Of a stretch of 64,000 bases of DNA, positions 23,928-32,101 are shown piece by piece. Made by a program: the position numbers and the translations under genes. How positions within the stretch are numbered: position 1 is the stretch's first letter; each line of letters opens with the position of its first letter. The DNA comes from Parapedobacter luteus (GTDB taxonomy: Bacteria > Bacteroidota > Bacteroidia > Sphingobacteriales > Sphingobacteriaceae). The notes below the pieces were generated by a model. The model was not told the origin of the DNA, did not search any database, and saw only the letters and a program-made list of their open reading frames with translations. Where the stretch lies: positions 1-64,000 of the forward strand of contig NZ_FUYS01000003.1 of the NCBI RefSeq assembly GCF_900168055.1, given 5' to 3'.

Positions 23928-24824
23928 TTATCGTTCGGACAACCCGACCATCTTGGCACTCGCCCGCCATAGCAAGTCCTTTACTTCGTCGCGCTGGGCG
24001 AGCTGCGAAGGATCGGGAAATGTAACCTTTCCTCTAACCAATGAAGCATACACCCGCCCCTCTGGCAACCGGATTTCTCCAGACGCCAGGTTTGCTAATA
24101 CACCGCCGGCACGTTCGGGCGTACCGACGAAAAACGGAGGTTTGAACAGGCTCACCACGCGCGACAGCGGGCGGAGCACCAACGGCAGCAATATTCGCAT
24201 GAACCGGGAAGGCTTGCCGGTCAGCGAGGTGCCACCGGTTAGACCGGGGTTGTAGGCGATAACGCTGATACCTCTCCCCTCCTTCGTGTTGATTGCAGCA
24301 AAAGAACGGGCCGTCAACAGGTTGCACAGCTTGGATGCGGCATACGCGCGCATGCCCCATTCTTTCTTTTGGGGGTTGGCGAGCCCGTGTGGGTCTAGCG
24401 TCTTGGGCGCGAACGGGATGAGTGCGGGGTCATGCGTGTCGCTGGTGGTGAAGACGATGACGCCACTAGCGGTCATGTGGGGCCAGAGCAATCTTGCAAG
24501 CAGGTAATGTGACAGGTGATTGACGGCAAACATCAATTCAAAACCGTCTGCACTCTGCTGTTGGTTGTCTTTTGCTTGTACCGCTGCGTTGAGCACCAGC
24601 ACGTCAATCGTGGTGTCTCCGAGCTGCTTTTTCACGCTGGCCGCAAAGGATCGGACGCTTTCCAGCGACGTGAGATCCAACGGAAAGACTTCTGTCCCTT
24701 CCGGTACAATGCGTCCGCGTCCGCGCGCACCGACGATAATTCGTGTACCGGGCTGTTGCGCAAGCCGCTGAACGGCCTCCTTGCCAATACCGGATGTTGC
24801 GCCTGTCATAACAATTGTTTTCAT
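23928..24824 (-). CDS. short-chain dehydrogenase/reductase
   Basis: A 298-residue SDR. The cofactor motif TGATSGIG is at residues 7-14 (MKTIVMTGATSGIGKEAVQR); the NAG-equivalent is VLNAAV. The catalytic Tyr-Lys pair is in MRAYAASKLCNLLTA. A long C-terminal part (FVGTPERAGGVLANLASGEI, LVRGKVTFPDPSQ) places it near the retinol/protochlorophyllide-reductase-like SDRs. It is the first gene of an operon with the AraC regulator. The frame continues 55 codons upstream, but ATG 24824 gives the standard N-terminus. Confidence 0.9.
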   Translation of the reverse strand: MKTIVMTGATSGIGKEAVQRLAQQPGTRIIVGARGRGRIVPEGTEVFPLDLTSLESVRSFAASVKKQLGDTTIDVLVLNAAVQAKDNQQQSADGFELMFAVNHLSHYLLARLLWPHMTASGVIVFTTSDTHDPALIPFAPKTLDPHGLANPQKKEWGMRAYAASKLCNLLTARSFAAINTKEGRGISVIAYNPGLTGGTSLTGKPSRFMRILLPLVLRPLSRVVSLFKPPFFVGTPERAGGVLANLASGEIRLPEGRVYASLVRGKVTFPDPSQLAQRDEVKDLLWRASAKMVGLSER

Positions 24825-25235
24825 GATACAAAGATGTGGTAAAAAGCAATCGGCAATTTGCCTGTATGGCTCGATCTGTTTGCCTGTATGGCTCTTTTTT
24901 CGGCAACTGAAATAAATGCGACTTTTGACGAGATAACAATTTAGGAGCAAAAATACAGTCAGCGATTTTTCGCTACGATGACAAGACAACTTATGACATT
25001 GTACCTTAACGGGAGTTCTCCTTTTCCAGATAGATTTGAAATAATTGGCTTGTTAGCCAATGGAATGTGACCGGGGCTCGGCGACATGATACTATAGGTA
25101 GATAAAATCAAAAAAGCATCCAATGATAGTTTGGATTTCATTATATTCGTTCTTAATTTTATCGATACCAATCGTGCTGCCTTGGCCCGAACAGAATTAT
25201 TTGTTTGTCTCGAATAAATAAACCGAAAGATTGAT
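24825..25235. other. intergenic stretch, no gene supported
   Basis: Holds a TATTTTTG box on the minus strand (24948-24955) that may serve the dehydrogenase operon. Short protein-like pieces exist on the plus strand (for example DSLDFIIFVLNFIDTNRAAL), but no start, family or continuous frame supports a gene; it may be decayed sequence. Confidence 0.35.
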
Positions 25236-25877
25236 ATGGAACGCTCTTCAAAAGCAGAAAGCATCCTGGATCAAATCAATAGCAAAACTAAGCTGGGTGA
25301 CTTACGGAAAATTGCTAAGGATGTCAAAAAGGACCACAACCTGGCCATGGAACTATGGTCATCCGGGGAACTTTTGCCCAGGCTATTGGCGATCTTAATT
25401 ATGGACAACAAACTTCTTTCACAGGATTTGATTAATAAGCTGAGCAAGGACATGCAGGATCACCCACTCGATGAGCGCAATCAACTCATGGACTGGTTGA
25501 TGGCAAACCAGCTATCGAAAGACAAGAAAACGGTAACGCTGATGGAATCGTGGCGGAACAGCCCTTCTTCACTTCAGAGACGAATTTTTTGGTATTACCA
25601 GGCTCGCTTGCGTTGGCTGGGACAAACGCCTCCGCCTAATACTGAAGAATTGCTATCGACCATTGAAAAGCAAATAGAAAACGAAGAACCTGAAGTACAA
25701 TGGGCTATGAATTTCACGGCAGGCTGGATCGGGGTTTTTGATAAAAAACACCGGATACGATGTATTGGAATTGGAGAGAAAACGGGGCTTTATAAAGGTG
25801 AGATGGTGTCAAAAGGGTGTACGCCCGATTATTTACCTGAGTTCATTGCGATTGAAAGCAACAAAAGAAATTTATAA
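25236..25877 (+). CDS. DNA alkylation repair protein (AlkD-like HEAT repeat family)
   Basis: A 213-residue protein of the DNA_alkylation family, built of HEAT-like helix pairs. Landmarks are DLRKIAKDVKKDHNLAMELW, NQLMDWLMANQLSKDKK, ESWRNSPSSLQRRIFWYYQA and WAMNFTAGWIGVFDKKHRIR. The C-terminal GEKTGLYKGEMVSKGCTP followed by DYLPEFIAIESNKRN is the family end, so the gene is complete. AlkD-type members excise positively charged alkyl-purines. It is a single gene; it converges with the DHFR-like gene. Confidence 0.88.
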   Translation: MERSSKAESILDQINSKTKLGDLRKIAKDVKKDHNLAMELWSSGELLPRLLAILIMDNKLLSQDLINKLSKDMQDHPLDERNQLMDWLMANQLSKDKKTVTLMESWRNSPSSLQRRIFWYYQARLRWLGQTPPPNTEELLSTIEKQIENEEPEVQWAMNFTAGWIGVFDKKHRIRCIGIGEKTGLYKGEMVSKGCTPDYLPEFIAIESNKRNL

Positions 25878-26009
25878 TATATCGCTGTTTGTGGGAAAGC
25901 TACTCTCCAAAAAACTCAACGTGGAAGTAGATTTTGGAGATGCGCCGGAACATATAGGCAGGCAGATATCTGATAATCTATCTATCCATGCCCTACACCA
26001 CTACCTGCT

Positions 26010-26558
26010 TCATTTGCCGGGGCCGTAGTACAGCACGATGGCGCCGGAACCTAACGTTTTGGTCTTTGCGAGCTTCAGAGACTTCTTATCGCTTATATTT
26101 TTAAATAACGGTAAGCCTTTCCCTGCAATAATGGGATGTACACAGAGTTGGTACTGGTCAACTAAGTTGAGTTCGGTAGCGGCTACAATCAAACTTGGAC
26201 TGCCCACCAAAATATCTTTATCCGATTGTTGCATGAGTGCCAACACTTCTTCTTCGAAACTTCGCGTTGCGACCCGCGCACTTGCCCAATCCACTTTTTT
26301 CAGCGTCCGGGAAAAGACAATCTTGGGAATGCTGTCCATGATCACGGCGAATTCATCAATTGCTCGGTTACCGGTAGGATTTTTTGCGATAGGTGGCCAG
26401 TACTCCATCAGCTGGTAGGTTATCCTTCCGTATAGAACGGCACCGGCACTGCTCAGTAGTTCGCTGTAATGCTGATGCAATTCATCGTCTGCAATCCCGT
26501 ACGTGTGGTCGCAAAACCCGTCAAGCGTCATATTGATTCCTGCAATTAGTTTTCCCAT
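26010..26558 (-). CDS. dihydrofolate reductase / RibD C-terminal family protein
   Basis: A 182-residue RibD-C/DHFR-fold reductase. It starts MGKLIAGINMTLDGFCDHTY; GAVLYGRITYQLMEYW and the nucleotide-binding region DILVGSPSLIVAATELNLVD follow, then PIIAGKGLPLFKN. The substrate is unknown; the same fold occurs at 6426 but the two are not close copies. ATG 26558 is preferred over a start 13 codons upstream because it gives the conserved N-terminus. It is divergent from the DUF1624 operon. Confidence 0.87.
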   Translation of the reverse strand: MGKLIAGINMTLDGFCDHTYGIADDELHQHYSELLSSAGAVLYGRITYQLMEYWPPIAKNPTGNRAIDEFAVIMDSIPKIVFSRTLKKVDWASARVATRSFEEEVLALMQQSDKDILVGSPSLIVAATELNLVDQYQLCVHPIIAGKGLPLFKNISDKKSLKLAKTKTLGSGAIVLYYGPGK

Positions 26559-26697
26559 GCTGTGTTGTTTTAATGGTCGTTTATGCAAAGATACCACGGC
26601 TATCTGGCAATGAGGCTGGGAAAAGGAGACAAGCTAAGGGGGTGGAAGAGACAGCGGTGTGTTCGACGGCAACGGACCTGACGCCATCTTGACCATA

Positions 26698-26742
26698 AAT
26701 TTACCTTTTATTTTTATTTTGATGGTAAATTAAATATTTTTG
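26698..26742 (+). promoter_or_regulatory. promoter with inverted repeat upstream of the DUF1624 operon
   Basis: TTTT (26712-26715), 19 bases, TATTTTTG (26735-26742) form a promoter 20 bases before the ATG at 26763. A perfect inverted repeat AATTTACC (26698-26705) / GGTAAATT (26724-26731) surrounds the -33 box, as a repressor site would. Confidence 0.55.
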
Positions 26743-26762
26743 TGAAATAAGCATCAAGCAGT

Positions 26763-27905
26763 ATGCAAACAACGCCGTTGCAATTTTCCCGGATTGCTTC
26801 CATTGACATTGTGAGGGGCTTGGTCATGGTGATCATGGCCCTTGATCATGTCCGTGAGCTGATCCACGTGGATTCGCTGACGCAGGATCCGACGAACCTG
26901 GGCACAACAACGCCCGCCATTTTCTTCACCCGGTGGATCACGCACCTCTGCGCACCGATTTTTGTATTTCTTGCCGGCACGTCGGCATTCCTATCGGCCG
27001 CAAGGAGCGGGGATACCCAGGCAAGCCGCCGTTTCCTGATTTCACGGGGCGTCTGGCTGCTGATCCTCGAATTTACGGTTGTCAATTTCGGGATATGGTT
27101 TGACATCCGCTTCGGCGTACTGCTGTTTCAGGTCATCGCGGCCATCGGCATCGGGCTCGTCGTGCTGGGGCTCGCCATCCGCGTACCGGCAGGGGTGCTG
27201 GGCGTGGCTGGCCTTGCCATTGCCTGCCTCCATAACCTCCTTCCGCCGAACGTTCCCTTGTTTTCGGTAAACGCCATCCCGTTGGGAACGGATACCACGC
27301 TGCTGATCGGCTACCCGCCGGTTCCTTGGCTGGCGATCATGCTGATGGGCTATGGGTTCGGAACGTTGCTGCAGAAAACGGAAGACCGGGCAGGGCTGCT
27401 GTTGAAACTGGGGGCCATCTGCCTGCTGGCCTTCACCGCACTGCGGTCTGTCAATGGCTACGGCGACCCGGCGCCCTGGAGCACACAGCAAGATGCATTG
27501 TTCAGCGTGATGTCGTTTTTGAACGTGTCTAAGTACCCACCCTCGTTACAGTTTGACCTGTTGATGCTCGGCATCATGTTTCTGCTGCTCAGCGCGGCAG
27601 AACGTATGAAGGGCCTTATCCCCAGGATAGTCATGGTTTACGGGAAAGTACCGCTGTTCTATTACCTGTTGCACTGGTACGTGATCCACCTGGCGTTGTT
27701 TGCCGTGCTTTTTATCCAGGGATTCAGCACCGCTGACTTCTTGTTCGGTTTCCGGTTCGGCCGGCCCGAGGCGCCGAGCGGGTTGCCGCTGGCCGGGGTG
27801 TACCTGGTGTGGATGGGGGTCGTGTGCGTAATGTACCCCCTATGCCGGTGGTACAGCCGCTACAAGGAGGAACACCGGCAGAACCTATGGCTCCGGTATA
27901 TTTGA
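26763..27905 (+). CDS. DUF1624 membrane protein (heparan-alpha-glucosaminide acetyltransferase-like)
   Basis: A 380-residue integral membrane protein of the DUF1624/acyltransferase-3-like group. It starts with the hallmark RIASIDIVRGLVMVIMALDH followed by the paired helix FFTRWITHLCAPIFVFLAGT. About ten membrane helices follow (VWLLILEFTVVNFGIWF, FQVIAAIGIGLVVLGLAI, VPLFYYLLHWYVIHLALFAV). Family members may move acyl groups across the membrane; the substrate here is unknown. It leads an apparent operon with the CGNR protein and a ThuA-domain protein, and has a well-formed promoter. Confidence 0.88.
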   Translation: MQTTPLQFSRIASIDIVRGLVMVIMALDHVRELIHVDSLTQDPTNLGTTTPAIFFTRWITHLCAPIFVFLAGTSAFLSAARSGDTQASRRFLISRGVWLLILEFTVVNFGIWFDIRFGVLLFQVIAAIGIGLVVLGLAIRVPAGVLGVAGLAIACLHNLLPPNVPLFSVNAIPLGTDTTLLIGYPPVPWLAIMLMGYGFGTLLQKTEDRAGLLLKLGAICLLAFTALRSVNGYGDPAPWSTQQDALFSVMSFLNVSKYPPSLQFDLLMLGIMFLLLSAAERMKGLIPRIVMVYGKVPLFYYLLHWYVIHLALFAVLFIQGFSTADFLFGFRFGRPEAPSGLPLAGVYLVWMGVVCVMYPLCRWYSRYKEEHRQNLWLRYI

Positions 27906-27976
27906 TAACCTTGGAACAACGAATGATGAGATGAGGAATTACCGGTGCGGCCGGATAAACCTTGAATAAGCATACC

Positions 27977-28618
27977 ATGGCAAGAAAGAGAACGATAGCG
28001 ACACTGACGATTGACAGCTCTGTCCTGTGCTGCAACTTCGTGAATACGGTCAGCTACTGGACCAGGGCAGATCGGCACGACTATCTGGGAAGTTACGGCG
28101 ACTTCCTGGATTGGTGCAGGAAACTGGAAGTATCCAGTCCGGAACGGCTGGACGTATTGAACCGGCTGGCCCTTGAACAACCGGGTGAAGCGGAGCGGGC
28201 CTTACACCAAATCAAGGAAATCCGGGGCTTATTGCATGGATTCATATCGGCGGTCGCCCGGCAAGACGAGGAGGAGCAAGCAAACCTCCTGCCTGCCGTG
28301 AACCGGCTGCTGGCCGAGGGCTCGTCCAAGCAGCGCCTGCTGTACACCGGCGACCGGTTTGTGCTGGATCAATCGGAAGCCCCCGACGACTTACTCGCCC
28401 CGGTCTGGAAAACCATCCGTTCGCTGGCCGACCTGCTCACGCAACATGGGCTGGAACGGATAAAGGAGTGCCCCAGGTGCGGATGGGTGTTTCTGGATGA
28501 AACAAAGAACGGGCGCCGCAGGTGGTGCAACCCTCAATACTGCGGCGCCACGGACAAGATGATGCGCTACAACGAGCGAAAAAGGAATTCGCTGCAACAG
28601 AATAAGACATCACAATGA
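27977..28618 (+). CDS. ABATE-domain / CGNR zinc-finger regulator
   Basis: A 213-residue putative stress regulator. The N-terminal ABATE domain (TLTIDSSVLCCNFVNTVSYW) is followed by a C-terminal zinc finger with Cys pairs in KECPRCGWVFLDETKNGRRR and WCNPQYCGATDKM; the family's CGNR signature is CGAT here. The finger is thought to bind DNA. The gene starts 71 bases after DUF1624 and ends 14 bases before the ThuA gene. ATG 27977 is preferred over a TTG five codons earlier. Confidence 0.87.
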   Translation: MARKRTIATLTIDSSVLCCNFVNTVSYWTRADRHDYLGSYGDFLDWCRKLEVSSPERLDVLNRLALEQPGEAERALHQIKEIRGLLHGFISAVARQDEEEQANLLPAVNRLLAEGSSKQRLLYTGDRFVLDQSEAPDDLLAPVWKTIRSLADLLTQHGLERIKECPRCGWVFLDETKNGRRRWCNPQYCGATDKMMRYNERKRNSLQQNKTSQ

Positions 28619-28632
28619 AAAGGATTTAACCG

Positions 28633-30117
28633 ATGAAACACGATGTGTCCAAACGGATAGTAGCGACAATTGCCCACACGCCCATAGGCAACCTGTCGCG
28701 TTGCCTTATCACGGCACTATCCGCCGTCTTTTCCGTTTCGATGACTTCCGGACAGCAGCTTCCCAAGGCATTGTTGCTGACCGGTAACGGGAACATGCCC
28801 GAACTCCAGGAGAATTATCCTCCCTGGGTCCATGAGTTCCAGAATGACCAGGTGATTGAAATCCTCGACGGTATCGTAGACATCGACAGCACAGCCGAAC
28901 TCAGCGACCTGAATGCGGAAAACTTAACGCAGTATGACGTATTGATAAGCAATTCTTTATTTTTGGCACCGGATGCGGATGGGCTGGATGCAATCCGCGA
29001 CTTTGTCGCAAACGGCAAATCATTCCTCACCCTTCATTGCGGCATCCTCAGTTTCCTCAATTGGGAAAAGTATGAGGAGTTCATCGGGGGAATCTTCATC
29101 GGAGGGCCATCGGCCGAACCGAAAACATTCCGCGTACATACGGCGAACCATGAATTCTGGGGATATCCGTATTCCTTCAGGGCATCCCGCCCGCATCCGA
29201 TATCCCTGTCTGTCGGCGATTTCGACATCACGGATGAGCTGTATTTTTTTCAGCCCAGCACTCCTGACATCGACGTGATTGCCAGAGCTGAGAACCACCC
29301 GGTAATGTGGTGGCGCCCGTTTAAGCGTGGCAAGATCATGAGCCTCACCCTCGGTCATGATGCCACCGCCAAAAGTAATCCCGGCTATCAGGAATTGCTG
29401 AAAAACGGTGTGCGATGGCTCACCGGCTACCCATTGATATACCAGATGGCAATACCGCCCATTTCAAACAGGACGCTGCAGTACGAGCGCTTCCTGACCT
29501 CTCCTACGGCATCAATCCTGGCGGGGGGCGGCGTTTCCGTTCATAGGATCGAAAACCCTTCTACCCTATTCAAACTTGGGAAGCGCAACGGAGAACACCT
29601 GGATCTGGCACTGGATGGCGACACCGGTACCGCCCGTTTCACCGTTGCTATACAAAACGAAAAAGGGTTGGTCACTGAAAAGGAAATGGTGTTGCAGGTT
29701 GTCGAGGACGGCACCGGGAATATCGCCGCTTACTACGGCAATTCCATTGATGGCTCCGCGGCCGAGAATGAAAGCGGCCTGCTCGGCCTGCGCAACATCA
29801 TAGACGGTGACCTCACTACCCGGTGGTCCAGTAAACCCGGTGCGGAAGCTTCACTGACACTGGATCTGCGGAAAACTTACCCGCTGACCAAAATCAATAT
29901 CCTTTGGGAGGCCTCCTATGCGGCAGCATATAACATCATGCTGTCTGCCGATGGCAAAAACTGGTATAGTGGCCATCAAACCACCATTGGTTCGGGAGCA
30001 TTGGAAACGATCGTGATGCCCCGCCCCATGCAGGCACGGTTTATCAGGCTGGACATGAAACAGCGGGCGACAGGGAAAGTCGGCTACTCCATATATGAAT
30101 TGGAGGTTTTTCAATGA
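28633..30117 (+). CDS. secreted ThuA-domain protein with C-terminal F5/8-type domain
   Basis: A 494-residue exported protein. A long N-terminal region ends in a signal-peptide-like segment (LITALSAVFSVSMTSGQ). A ThuA-like (trehalose-utilisation type) domain of about 45-270 holds ALLLTGNGNMPELQ, SFLTLHCGILSF and VMWWRPFKRGKIMSLTLGHD. A linker region and a discoidin/F5-8C carbohydrate-binding module of about 370-494 follow (IIDGDLTTRWSSKPGAEASL, ARFIRLDMKQRATG). It is probably periplasmic or surface-bound and acts on or binds a glycan. Its position last in the DUF1624-CGNR operon is unusual for a glycan protein. Confidence 0.83.
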   Translation: MKHDVSKRIVATIAHTPIGNLSRCLITALSAVFSVSMTSGQQLPKALLLTGNGNMPELQENYPPWVHEFQNDQVIEILDGIVDIDSTAELSDLNAENLTQYDVLISNSLFLAPDADGLDAIRDFVANGKSFLTLHCGILSFLNWEKYEEFIGGIFIGGPSAEPKTFRVHTANHEFWGYPYSFRASRPHPISLSVGDFDITDELYFFQPSTPDIDVIARAENHPVMWWRPFKRGKIMSLTLGHDATAKSNPGYQELLKNGVRWLTGYPLIYQMAIPPISNRTLQYERFLTSPTASILAGGGVSVHRIENPSTLFKLGKRNGEHLDLALDGDTGTARFTVAIQNEKGLVTEKEMVLQVVEDGTGNIAAYYGNSIDGSAAENESGLLGLRNIIDGDLTTRWSSKPGAEASLTLDLRKTYPLTKINILWEASYAAAYNIMLSADGKNWYSGHQTTIGSGALETIVMPRPMQARFIRLDMKQRATGKVGYSIYELEVFQ

Positions 30118-30183
30118 TGCTTAGAACGGCACAAATGTGCGGAGCACGCGCTTTTGCGCCGGGATATGACGCCGCAATAACCG

Positions 30184-30768
30184 TCAGCTTTTCAAAAACG
30201 AAAGGCAAACATTGACAATATCATCGAACATTTTTTTGCTGCCATCAAACTTCATGGTTACGCGGAATCCGTTTAATGAATTGAAGACAAACCGTGCCAT
30301 TGAACGTGCGGGATACTTTGTTGTAAAGACGCCCCGGTCCTGCCCCTTCTTTATCGCCTTGCAGAGCGCTTCCTCCGTGTCATGCATGATTGAATTGGCT
30401 ATTGCCCCTACCTCGCTGTCAACGGGGGCCAACTCAACCGCGGAATTGACCATAAAGCACCCCTTTGACCGGCTTGTGCCGACAGCCTCGACTTTTACGG
30501 TCTCGAAAATGTATTTGACGTAAGCTTCTATGTCTTCGGCTGTATCCAATCCTTTTATAACGGGGTCTATGCGTTCTTTGCGATAGCGCTGCAACGCCTT
30601 TATAAAAAGCGAATGCTTGTCGCCGAAGGTGTCATACAAACTTGAGCGGCTAATGCCCAGATTGTCCACCAAATCCTGGGCGGAGGTAGCGTTGTAGCCT
30701 TTCTGCCAAAAGACATGCATCGCTTTTTCTAAAATGACATCCTGATCAAATACTTTCGTTCGTGCCAT
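30184..30768 (-). CDS. TetR/AcrR family repressor
   Basis: A 194-residue TetR regulator. The helix-turn-helix is at residues 10-52 (ILEKAMHVFWQKGYNATSAQ, DLVDNLGISRSSLYDTFGDK); the C-terminal ligand domain contains TSRSKGCFMVNSAVEL, typical of the YxaF/CefT-like TetR_C group. ATG 30768 is chosen. Its own promoter carries a GGAACG-type palindrome between the -33 and -7 boxes, and the neighbouring dehydrogenase gene carries two more, so it very likely represses both. The inducer is unknown, possibly the dehydrogenase substrate. Confidence 0.92.
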   Translation of the reverse strand: MARTKVFDQDVILEKAMHVFWQKGYNATSAQDLVDNLGISRSSLYDTFGDKHSLFIKALQRYRKERIDPVIKGLDTAEDIEAYVKYIFETVKVEAVGTSRSKGCFMVNSAVELAPVDSEVGAIANSIMHDTEEALCKAIKKGQDRGVFTTKYPARSMARFVFNSLNGFRVTMKFDGSKKMFDDIVNVCLSFLKS

Positions 30769-30774
30769 AAAAAA

Positions 30775-30837
30775 ATCTTTGTGAGGCAATTAATTGCCTC
30801 ACAAAGATATAATTACGGAACGTTCATTCCAAATATA
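30775..30837 (-). promoter_or_regulatory. tetR promoter with operator and a 34-base perfect palindrome
   Basis: Minus strand TTTG (30830-30833), 20 bases, TATCTTTG (30802-30809). The site GGAACGTTCATTCC (30817-30830) lies between the boxes and matches the operators at 31640 and 31670. Overlapping the -7 box and reaching to within six bases of the ATG is a perfect 34-base palindrome (30775-30808; half ATCTTTGTGAGGCAATT). Confidence 0.8.
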
Positions 30838-30848
30838 GGCAAAAAAAT

Positions 30849-31601
30849 TTATATCCGGAATGTGTTTACGGAAGCTGCGCCGTCAACTGTAAATTCACCA
30901 CCTGAAATAAAAGAAGCGTCATCGGATGCAAGGAAGGCAACCAATTTGGCAACTTCTTCGGGCGTTCCGTAACGCTTGAAGGGAAACTTGCTTTTAATAA
31001 GCGCGTGAATCTCATCATCCGCAAATTGCCCCTTGTGAATCGCGGGGGTTTCCGTCATCGCAGGGGCAACGGTATTCACCCTGATTTTCCGGTCTGCCAG
31101 CTCTACGGAAGCAGACTTGCTATACGCCGTAAGTGCAGCTTTGGTAGCGGAATATATGGCTGTGCCATATGCAAAAGTAAATGCACTGACCGAAGTCATG
31201 TGAATAATGGACCCTCCGTCTTTCATGACGGGAATAAACTTCTCGGTTGTGAAAACGGCTCCTTTGAAATTGATGCCGACGAGTTCGTCAAAGATGGGTG
31301 CCGAAATCTGCCCTATCGGCTCTTGCAAAGCGACACCGGCGTTTACGAATAGCACATCAACCTTACCGAAACGGGTGGCTACTTGCTCGACCAGTTTTTC
31401 CGTATCGGTTATACTTGCGGCATCGGCGCGGATACCGATGGTTTGGCTGCCCAACTCCTGCACCGCTTGGTCAATGGCGGCCTGATTGCGGCCGGTAATC
31501 ACCACCTTTGCGCCTTGTGCGACGAGTTCTTTTGCGGCCGCGTAGCCAATTCCTGAACTGCCGCCTGTTACAACTGCGACTTTGTCTTTTAGTTTGCTCA
31601 T
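30849..31601 (-). CDS. short-chain dehydrogenase/reductase under TetR control
   Basis: A 250-residue classical SDR. The cofactor site is VAVVTGGSSGIGYAAAKELV at the N-terminus, then FVNAGVAL. The catalytic Ser is in IIHMTSVSAF and the Tyr-Lys in YSATKAALTAYS. The C-terminal KRYGTPEEVAKLVAFLASDD and FTVDGA complete the family pattern. The substrate is unknown. Its promoter has two GGAACG-type operators, shared with the adjacent tetR gene, so it is the likely target. ATG 31601 gives the standard start (MSKLKDKVAVVTGG). Confidence 0.93.
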   Translation of the reverse strand: MSKLKDKVAVVTGGSSGIGYAAAKELVAQGAKVVITGRNQAAIDQAVQELGSQTIGIRADAASITDTEKLVEQVATRFGKVDVLFVNAGVALQEPIGQISAPIFDELVGINFKGAVFTTEKFIPVMKDGGSIIHMTSVSAFTFAYGTAIYSATKAALTAYSKSASVELADRKIRVNTVAPAMTETPAIHKGQFADDEIHALIKSKFPFKRYGTPEEVAKLVAFLASDDASFISGGEFTVDGAASVNTFRI

Positions 31602-31639
31602 TTTTGCTTTTTTTGAATTAATAAATGCTCCTTCATTCT

Positions 31640-31686
31640 GGAACGAACGTTCCGCAAATCTACATATTTGGAACAATCGTTCCAAA
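31640..31686 (-). promoter_or_regulatory. promoter of the SDR gene with two TetR operators
   Basis: Minus strand TTTG (31683-31686), 20 bases, TAGATTTG (31655-31662). The operator GGAACAATCGTTCC (31670-31683) fills the spacer and GGAACGAACGTTCC (31640-31653) covers the transcription start. The consensus GGAACGNNCGTTCC is the same as at the tetR promoter. Confidence 0.85.
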
Positions 31687-31751
31687 TAAAAATAAAACAA
31701 CACGCTTCGAAACGCAGCATTCAGTTTCCTGTACCGTTAGGCGATCGCAAA

Positions 31752-32091
31752 TCAGGACAACGAATCCAGGAATTTTAAGATATCAGCGCCTATTTCTGCC
31801 GCATGTGTTTCCAGCGCAAAGTGGCCGGTATCATAAAATTTTACAATGGCGTCAGGAATGTCACGTTTGTAAGCTTCTGCGCCGGGTGGCAGAAAAAACG
31901 GATCCTTATTTCCCCAGACGGCCGTGTCTTGGCCGGCGACGGGCTTCGATTGGACCGTGCTGCAAATACAGCACGGGGTATCGCCCGGCTGCTTTTCCAT
32001 ACCCGGAGGGGTGTAGATAAAACGCCGGGCGAGATGTGCTGGTGCTTTGCGATGGAAACAAAGCATGATGTACATACCCATGCGAGGTCAT
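31752..32091 (-). pseudogene. esterase fragment joined to an alpha/beta hydrolase C-terminus
   Basis: Two pieces are joined. The first (32091 to about 31960) reads TSHGYVHHALFPSQSTST and GKAAGRYPVLYLQHG, an internal piece of a secreted Esterase-D-like/feruloyl-esterase-like protein, with shifted frames around TPPG. The second, in another frame, reads GQDTAVWGNKDPFFLPPGAE and GHFALETHAAEIGADILKFL, the C-terminal end of an alpha/beta hydrolase. Neither has its N-terminus or nucleophile. The position, ten bases after susD, is where the enzyme genes of such a locus normally stand. Confidence 0.65.
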
Positions 32092-32101
32092 AAAACCGGC
32101 T

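Noticed and set aside
24959-25264. 101-codon minus-strand frame before the alkylation repair gene
   Set aside because: It overlaps that gene's start, has no recognisable family and unconvincing composition.
25738-26028. 96-codon frame overlapping the end of the DNA alkylation repair gene
   Set aside because: The repair protein reaches its normal family C-terminus in its own frame, so this is a shadow and not a frameshifted continuation.
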